From the NCBI GenBank assembly GCA_034178815.1, contig JAXFQS010000030.1, positions 1 through 29,544 on the forward strand: 29,544 bases of DNA. The letters run 5' to 3'. This document shows, piece by piece, positions 24,696 through 29,544 of this stretch. This stretch comes from JAXFQS01 sp034178815. Lineage in GTDB: Bacteria > Verrucomicrobiota > Kiritimatiellia > RFP12 > DVOR01. Position 1 is the first letter of the stretch. Each line of letters starts with the position of its first letter. The notes under the pieces were generated by a model that worked only from the letters and a program-made list of their open reading frames with translations, made no database searches and was not told the DNA's origin. The position numbers and the translations under genes were made by a program.

Positions 24696-25973
24696 ATGCC
24701 AACGCCCCTCCCCTGCACCGATGCCGCACTCTACGCAAGAGCCAGGAAATCCATTCCTGGAGGCGTGAACAGCCCCGTCCGCGCATTCAACAGCGTCGGC
24801 GGCGCACCGCTTTATGTCACATCCGCCAAAGGTCGCCATCTTTTTGCCGCCGACGGGCGCCGACTGGTAGACTTCTGCTGCTCTTGGGGTGCAATGATTC
24901 TCGGACACGCCCACCCTGCCATCCTGCAAGCCGTCCGGCGAGCCGCGGCCCAAGGAACCAGTTTCGGCATCAACACCCCAAGCGAAATCGCATTGGCGGA
25001 GAAACTCCGTGAACTTGTCCCATTCATCGACCAGGTCCGCCTCGTCAACTCTGGCACCGAAGCGGTAATGACTGCCGTCCGACTGGCGCGGGGCGTAACC
25101 GGCAGACGCCTTATCGTCAAGTTCGATGGCTGTTACCACGGACACTCCGATTCAATGCTCGTCGCTGCTGGATCGGGCCTCTTGACCGCAGGCAAATCCG
25201 CCTCTGCCGGCGTGACCGAAGCAGTTGCGGCAGAGACCCGGGTGCTCCCCTACAACGACCTTCCCGCAGCCGAAGCACTCTTCGAGGCTGTGGGCAACGA
25301 AATCGCCGCCGTTATTGTCGAACCCGTTGCCGGCAATATGGGGCTCGTCAACCCACAACCAGGCTTCCTTGCCGGCCTGCGGCGCCTCACAGCCCAGCAT
25401 CGCGCCGTCTTGATTTTCGACGAAGTCATTACCGGTTTCCGATTCCATCTCGGCACTTACGCCCAACTCTGCGGCCTCACGCCTGATTTGATTACCCTAG
25501 GCAAAATCATCGGTGGCGGTTTTCCCCTCGCGGCCATCGGTGGAACCGCCTCGTTGATGCGCCAGTTGGCACCAGAAGGCGATGTTTACCAGGCAGGAAC
25601 CCTCTCAGGCAATCCCGTGGCCGTCGCCGCCGGACTCAAGGCACTTGAACTCCTCGAACAAGAAGATCCCTACCCGCGATTGGCCGAGTTTGGAACCATT
25701 CTGCGCGAAGGGCTCCAATCTATTGTGCCGCAGGTCAACGGCTTCGCCGGGACATTCACCCCCTTCTTCACCCAAGCACCAGTCCGAGACCTTGCCACCG
25801 CTCGCTACAGCGATACGGCGGCTTACGCCAACCTCTTTCATCGCGCGCTTGCGGCCGGCTTCTACCTACCTCCCTCGCCCTTTGAAACCGCCTTCATCTC
25901 CGCGGCACATACCGAGCGCGACATCGACCGCTTCCTAGATGCCGTATCAGCCACCACACGCCCAACACCCTGA
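24696..25973 (+). CDS. hemL: HemL, glutamate-1-semialdehyde 2,1-aminomutase
   Basis: HemL converts glutamate-1-semialdehyde to 5-aminolevulinate, the first committed tetrapyrrole precursor in the C5 pathway. The 425-residue class-III PLP enzyme shows SIPGGVNSPVRAFNSVGG at about residues 19-36, the NSGTEAVMTAVRLAR cofactor loop, CYHGHSDS, the FDEVITGFRF block, and the PLP lysine K270 in LGKIIGGGFPLAAIGG. Length and motifs are normal for the family. Cytosolic. It is probably transcribed alone; thrS has its own promoter. Heme made this way would feed the di-heme cytochrome of the left operon. Confidence 0.97.
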   Translation: MPTPLPCTDAALYARARKSIPGGVNSPVRAFNSVGGAPLYVTSAKGRHLFAADGRRLVDFCCSWGAMILGHAHPAILQAVRRAAAQGTSFGINTPSEIALAEKLRELVPFIDQVRLVNSGTEAVMTAVRLARGVTGRRLIVKFDGCYHGHSDSMLVAAGSGLLTAGKSASAGVTEAVAAETRVLPYNDLPAAEALFEAVGNEIAAVIVEPVAGNMGLVNPQPGFLAGLRRLTAQHRAVLIFDEVITGFRFHLGTYAQLCGLTPDLITLGKIIGGGFPLAAIGGTASLMRQLAPEGDVYQAGTLSGNPVAVAAGLKALELLEQEDPYPRLAEFGTILREGLQSIVPQVNGFAGTFTPFFTQAPVRDLATARYSDTAAYANLFHRALAAGFYLPPSPFETAFISAAHTERDIDRFLDAVSATTRPTP

Positions 25974-26009
25974 TTTTCGCCAATTCTCCCCCAAAATCCT
26001 TGATTTTGT

Positions 26010-26039
26010 TTGACATTAACCCCTCCCTTGCCCTAAACT
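26010..26039 (+). promoter_or_regulatory. thrS-infC promoter
   Basis: TTGACA (26010-26015), a perfect -35 box, and TAAACT (26034-26039) are 18 bases apart. Transcription should begin near 26046, leaving a 40-base leader. That is too short for a T-box or a long thrS operator of the E. coli type, so no leader control is evident. Confidence 0.62.
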
Positions 26040-26072
26040 ATTCCCTCGGCGATTCCCAACACCTCGCCATTT

Positions 26073-26077
26073 AGGAG
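26073..26077 (+). promoter_or_regulatory. thrS ribosome-binding site
   Basis: AGGAG lies eight bases before the TTG at 26086 but only two before the TTG at 26080, which favours 26086 as the start. Confidence 0.65.
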
Positions 26078-26085
26078 ATTTGACC

Positions 26086-27819
26086 TTGTCCGACATCACC
26101 ACCATTCGCCATTCCGCCGCGCACCTGCTTGCCGCAGCCGTTCAGAAACTCTACCCCGATGTCAAGTTCGACATCGGCCCAGCAACGGAAGATGGCTTCT
26201 ACTACGACTTCGACGCTTCGCACCGTTTCGCGCCCGAGGACTTCCCCACTATCGAAGCGGAGATACATAAACTCATTGCTGCCGATCTTCCCTTTGTCAG
26301 GATGGAGGTCTCCCGCGAAGAGGCCCAAAAGCGCTTCACTAATCAGCCCTATAAACTAGAGCGTTTGGCGGATATCCCCGAAGGCGAAACCGTCTCGCTT
26401 TATACCGTCGGAGACTTCACAGACCTCTGCCGAGGCCCACATGTCACCTCCTCCAAGGAAGTCGGCGCAGTCAAACTCACCGCCGTCGCAGGCTCCTACT
26501 ACAGGGGGAAAGAAACAAACCCCATGCTTCAGCGCGTCTACGGTCTTGCCGGCGGCTCCCAGGAGGAACTCGACGCGGCAATCGCCCGCATTGAAGAGGC
26601 CAAGAAGCGCGACCATCGCAAACTCGGCAAAGACCTCGCTCTCTTTACCATAACCGATGATGTCGGGCCCGGCCTTGCCCACTGGTTGCCTAAAGGTGCC
26701 AGAGTGCGTGTCGCCATAGAAGATTTTTGGCGCAAAGAGCACTTCCGAAACGGTTACGAGATGCTCTTCACCCCCCATGTCGGGCGCGCTAAACTGTGGG
26801 AGACTTCTGGACATCTCTCCTTCTACAAGGACTCCATGTATCCCTGCATGAATGTTCAAGAGGGTGAAGGTGAAAAGAGTTATACCGAGCAGTATTATGT
26901 CAAGCCCATGAACTGCCCTTTCCATATCCAGGCCTACCAGTTCCGCAAATGGTCCTATCGTGACCTGCCGCTACGCTGGGCCGAACTTGGCACCGTCTAC
27001 CGCTACGAGAAGGATGGTGTCCGCCATGGTCTTTTCCGCGTCCGGGGCTTCACGCAAGATGACGCACATATCTTCTGCGCCCCGGATAAGATAGAGGATG
27101 AAATCCGCTTTACGGTCAACTTCTGCCTGCGTATCCTTCGCCGTTTCGGGTTCGACGACATCGAGGCGTATGTTTCCACTAAGCCGGCAAAAGCTGTAGG
27201 CGATCCCGCCAAGTGGGAACAGGCCACTGCCTCGCTTCGCAATGCTTTGGACGCTGAAGGGCTCAAGTATGATGTCGATGAAGGGGGCGGGGCATTCTAC
27301 GGTCCCAAAATTGACATGAAGATTCGTGATGCCCTCGGTCGCCAGTGGCAGTTGGGTACCATCCAGTTCGACTTTAACCTTCCCGAACGTTTCAACTTGA
27401 CTTACACTGGAGAAGACGGGAAGGAGCATCAGCCCTATATGGTGCACCGGGCTCTGCTGGGGTCATTGGAGCGCTTCTTCGGTATTCTCATTGAACACTA
27501 CGCCGGTGCGTTTCCGCTCTGGCTAGCCCCTGAGCAGGTGCGCTTGATTCCTATTACGGACAAGCAGTTTGAGTTCGCCAAGCAAGTCCAGGCGCGCCTT
27601 CAGGCCGAAGACTTTAGAGTCTCTATTGATGCTGGATCTGAGAAGATGGGCGCAAAGATTCGCCGTGCCCAAGTCGAAAAAATCCCCTATATGCTTGTTA
27701 TCGGTGCCCGCGAAGCGGAAGCAGGCACGGTATCCGTTCGTGGTCGGCAGACTGGCGACATTGGTGCTATGTCGGTCGACGCGTTTATTGAAACACTCCG
27801 CAAAGAACAGCAGGCCTAA
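26086..27819 (+). CDS. thrS: Threonyl-tRNA synthetase lacking the TGS domain
   Basis: ThrRS charges tRNA-Thr in the cytosol. From a TTG start the protein has 577 residues. It opens almost at once with the editing domain: HSAAH (H9, H13) and DLCRGPH. The class II core follows with MNCPFHIQAY, VRHGLFRVRGFTQDDAHIFC (motif 2) and MVHRALLGSLERFFGI (motif 3), including the zinc ligands Cys, His and His of the family. A C-terminal anticodon-binding domain closes it. In E. coli ThrRS the editing HxxxH begins at residue 73, so the N-terminal TGS domain of about 60 residues is missing. No upstream frame encodes it, and the promoter leaves no room. Editing and charging residues are intact, so activity is expected. 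It is cotranscribed with infC. Confidence 0.95.
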   Translation: MSDITTIRHSAAHLLAAAVQKLYPDVKFDIGPATEDGFYYDFDASHRFAPEDFPTIEAEIHKLIAADLPFVRMEVSREEAQKRFTNQPYKLERLADIPEGETVSLYTVGDFTDLCRGPHVTSSKEVGAVKLTAVAGSYYRGKETNPMLQRVYGLAGGSQEELDAAIARIEEAKKRDHRKLGKDLALFTITDDVGPGLAHWLPKGARVRVAIEDFWRKEHFRNGYEMLFTPHVGRAKLWETSGHLSFYKDSMYPCMNVQEGEGEKSYTEQYYVKPMNCPFHIQAYQFRKWSYRDLPLRWAELGTVYRYEKDGVRHGLFRVRGFTQDDAHIFCAPDKIEDEIRFTVNFCLRILRRFGFDDIEAYVSTKPAKAVGDPAKWEQATASLRNALDAEGLKYDVDEGGGAFYGPKIDMKIRDALGRQWQLGTIQFDFNLPERFNLTYTGEDGKEHQPYMVHRALLGSLERFFGILIEHYAGAFPLWLAPEQVRLIPITDKQFEFAKQVQARLQAEDFRVSIDAGSEKMGAKIRRAQVEKIPYMLVIGAREAEAGTVSVRGRQTGDIGAMSVDAFIETLRKEQQA

Positions 27820-27831
27820 CCCTGCGCAACC

Positions 27832-27837
27832 AGGAGG
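27832..27837 (+). promoter_or_regulatory. Strong ribosome-binding site fixing the AUC start of infC
   Basis: AGGAGG lies six bases before an in-frame ATC at 27844, and no ATG, GTG or TTG lies near it in the infC frame. It is the best Shine-Dalgarno site in the window. Confidence 0.8.
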
Positions 27838-27843
27838 TGCCTT

Positions 27844-28362
27844 ATCGCATCGTTCACTCGGACCAACTTCAAGATCAAAGTCCCGCAAGTCCGCGTAGTC
27901 GGTCCTGGCGGAGAGATGCTCGGCGTTATGCAGACGCGCGAGGCTCTGCGCATGGCCCAGGATCAGGGGCTTGATTTGGTCGAAATCTCTCCCAATGCTG
28001 TGCCGCCGGTCTGTAAAATTATGGACTACGGCAAGTTCCGCTATGAGGAAAGCATCAAGAAGAAGGAGGCTCGAAAGAACCAGAGCCGCCAGCAGACCAA
28101 GGAGATCAAGTTCCACTCGGGAACGGACACCAATGATATCAATGTCAAGGTGCGCAAGATCCGCGAGTTTATCGAGAACGGTGACAAGGTGCGTGTTTCT
28201 CTTATGTTCAGAGGGCGTGAAAATGCTCACCGGGAACTCGGTTCCGAGCAGATTGACCGTGTCATTGCGCTTTGTTCGGAGTTCTCCCAGGTCGAACAGC
28301 CTCCGAAGTTAGTTGGTCGCATTTTGGCCTGCCTTTTGGCGCCTAAGTCTCGGAAGAAATAA
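27844..28362 (+). CDS. infC: Translation initiation factor IF-3, AUC start codon
   Basis: IF-3 binds the 30S subunit, keeps 50S away and rejects non-standard start codons. Read from ATC 27844 the protein has 172 residues. The upstream codons restore the normal IF-3 N-terminus (TNFKIKVPQVRVVGPGGEML, matching the family's I-R-x-x-E-V-R-L-I-G pattern) ahead of GVMQTREALRMAQDQGLDLVEIS. Starting at the first ATG (27916) would delete about 24 conserved residues. The C-terminal half has KIMDYGKFRYE, the KEIKFH stretch and VRVSLMFRGRENAHRELG, all typical. In E. coli infC starts with AUU, which lets IF-3 repress its own translation; AUC here suggests the same loop. It starts 24 bases after thrS. The usual partners rpmI and rplT do not follow. 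Confidence 0.93.
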   Translation: MASFTRTNFKIKVPQVRVVGPGGEMLGVMQTREALRMAQDQGLDLVEISPNAVPPVCKIMDYGKFRYEESIKKKEARKNQSRQQTKEIKFHSGTDTNDINVKVRKIREFIENGDKVRVSLMFRGRENAHRELGSEQIDRVIALCSEFSQVEQPPKLVGRILACLLAPKSRKK

Positions 28363-28371
28363 CTTCCAGCA

Positions 28372-28401
28372 GGGGCTTTGTCTCGAAGACCGAACGGCCC
28401 C
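28372..28401 (+). other. Possible hairpin between infC and recJ
   Basis: GGGGC (28372-28376) can pair with GCCCC (28397-28401), enclosing a small hairpin GTCT-CGA-AGAC (28380-28390). No T run follows, so a classical terminator is unlikely; it may be a weak structure in the recJ leader. Confidence 0.25.
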
Positions 28402-28415
28402 AATTCCCTCTCCCT

Positions 28416-29544
28416 ATGAAGTCCATCACGGGCAAAGAATGGAATATTGTTTCTTTGCCCGATGGTGGCGATTTGTTTTCTCACTTGGTGCGAATCCGAT
28501 TTCCAGGGGAGTCTCCCGCTGATGTTTTGAATCCTAGCATCAAGCGGATGTCTTTGGGGGTTGATTTCCCTAATGCGCGGGAGGCGGCGAAGGTTTTGAA
28601 CCGGCACCTTGAGGCGCTGCTCTCACAAACAAGTCGTGCCAGTGTTTTGCCAGAAAAGGTTCACGCCTTACCAGATGCCTCCTTGATACCTAAAGGGAAG
28701 ATTGGTACACAGATTCCACCCGAGAAGGTGGCAAGCTTTCTGGAAGCGTCAGGGGAGGTCAAAGGGTATTCGTCGATTACCGTCTTTGCCGATTACGACT
28801 GTGATGGCGTGACCTCGGCAGCGCTCCTCAAGTTGGCCTTGGGCGAATTGGGCGCGGATGTGAATGTCTACATTCCGCATCGAGATGAGGGATACGGGCT
28901 CTCTTTGCCGACGCTTGAGCGATGCCTTCACATCTATCCGCATACCCGCCTGCTAGTGACAGTCGACTGCGGCGTCCGTTCCGCAGAGGAGGTTCAATGG
29001 CTTCAAGCCCGCGGCATTGAGGTTATTGTGACCGACCACCACGAACTGGACGAGAATCCACCGCCGTGCCTAGTTGTGAACCATCACCTTCCCGCCACGC
29101 CAGAAGCGGCCAGGGGGCTTTGCGGGGCAGGCGTCGCATTCAAACTACTCAACGCCTTGCTGCGCCTTCGAAAGGAGCAGGAGCAGACTCTTTTCGGTCT
29201 GAAAAATTATCTCTGGCTGGTCGCCATCGCAACAGTAGGAGACTCGGTTCCCTTGCGCGGCGAGAACCGATTAATCGTCCACACGGGATTGGAACAGTTG
29301 AACCAAACCGTTTCCCAACATCCCGGTCTTCAAGAACTTCTGAAACAGATAAGGCACACTAAAGGCCGCCTTCAGGTCACCGACATCGCTTACGGCATTG
29401 CCCCACATTTGAACGCCGCCGGTCGCATCGAAGACCCGCGCCGCGCCTACAAACTGCTGATTTGCACCACTGCCGAAGATGCCTTGCTTTTGGTCGGAGA
29501 ACTGGTCAGCCAAAACGCCCGACGAAAGCAGGAAGAAGAGCGGT
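28416..29544 (+). CDS. recJ: RecJ, single-strand DNA exonuclease, 3' end cut by window
   Basis: RecJ degrades single-stranded DNA 5' to 3' in recombination and mismatch repair. The frame is open from ATG 28416 to the window edge (376 residues seen). After an N-terminal stretch of about 125 residues come the DHH-phosphoesterase motifs: VFADYDCDGVTSAAL (motif I), TVDCGV (motif II) and VTDHHEL (motif III). Then GAGVAFKLLNALL and, near the window end, APHLNAAGRIEDPRRAYKLL, which is typical of RecJ. The metal-binding aspartates and histidines of these motifs are all present. The start has no Shine-Dalgarno site; the gene lies 53 bases after infC, and may be cotranscribed with it. The OB fold and C-terminal domains lie beyond the window. 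Confidence 0.93.
   Translation, partial: MKSITGKEWNIVSLPDGGDLFSHLVRIRFPGESPADVLNPSIKRMSLGVDFPNAREAAKVLNRHLEALLSQTSRASVLPEKVHALPDASLIPKGKIGTQIPPEKVASFLEASGEVKGYSSITVFADYDCDGVTSAALLKLALGELGADVNVYIPHRDEGYGLSLPTLERCLHIYPHTRLLVTVDCGVRSAEEVQWLQARGIEVIVTDHHELDENPPPCLVVNHHLPATPEAARGLCGAGVAFKLLNALLRLRKEQEQTLFGLKNYLWLVAIATVGDSVPLRGENRLIVHTGLEQLNQTVSQHPGLQELLKQIRHTKGRLQVTDIAYGIAPHLNAAGRIEDPRRAYKLLICTTAEDALLLVGELVSQNARRKQEEER

Noticed and set aside
24673..24767. Upstream ATG out of frame with hemL, giving a short overlapping frame
   Set aside because: No ribosome-binding site and no recognisable product; could be a regulatory upstream frame but nothing supports it.
26080..26082. TTG at 26080 as thrS start
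   Set aside because: Only two bases from the AGGAG ribosome-binding site; TTG at 26086 has normal spacing and differs by just two residues.

Overview
The window is about 29.5 kb of densely coding chromosome with tight operons and fairly even, moderately high G+C. I see no insertion sequence, phage gene, CRISPR array, rRNA or tRNA. The gene set points to a Gram-negative (diderm) bacterium: lpxK and an LpxC-like protein (lipid A), five proteins with lipoprotein or secretory signals, and a TolC/MacAB-type export system. Cytochrome c assembly appears to be System II (a ResB-like protein plus a DsbD-like protein), and heme synthesis uses the C5 route (hemL). This combination, with weak Shine-Dalgarno sites at many starts, would suit the Planctomycetes-Verrucomicrobia-Kiritimatiellota-Lentisphaerota group. 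That placement is an inference and was not tested by phylogeny.

Left block (1-8269, minus strand): a run of seven genes with gaps of 11 bases or less, probably one operon read from a promoter near 8282-8309. In transcription order they are a beta-propeller/di-heme cytochrome c, a two-domain RidA/chorismatase-like protein, ResB-like, lpxK, murJ, murG and a dsbD-like gene cut by the window edge. The operon mixes cytochrome c maturation with peptidoglycan and lipid A synthesis.

Middle block (8438-17332, plus strand): rsmE has a promoter so close that its mRNA may be leaderless. It is followed by a TPR lipoprotein-cvpA-dnaG operon. Next comes a tetR-led operon with a divergent LpxC-like protein, a LysM lipoprotein, a Na/Pi symporter with a PhoU-like tail, and a DciA-type (DUF721) protein. 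DnaG (primase) and DciA (replicative helicase loader/partner) both act at replication initiation.

Right block (17538-29544): a five-gene export operon (TolC-like lipoprotein, MacA-like adaptor, MacB-like ATPase and permease, MFS transporter) has two copies of a 12-bp palindrome in its upstream region. A convergent lepB (signal peptidase I) follows, with a curious second copy of its 3' end just downstream. Then come hemL, a thrS without the usual TGS domain, infC starting at a rare AUC codon, and recJ running off the window. The usual infC-rpmI-rplT order is broken here by recJ.

Recurrent promoters of the form TTGnnn-17-TATACT/TATAAT precede most plus-strand operons, which lets transcription units be drawn with some confidence. 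The most unusual observations are the altered metal site of the LpxC-like protein, the lepB tail remnant, the infC AUC start, and the propeller-cytochrome/chorismatase-like/ResB gene group. I found no clear, entirely new defence or mobile system.
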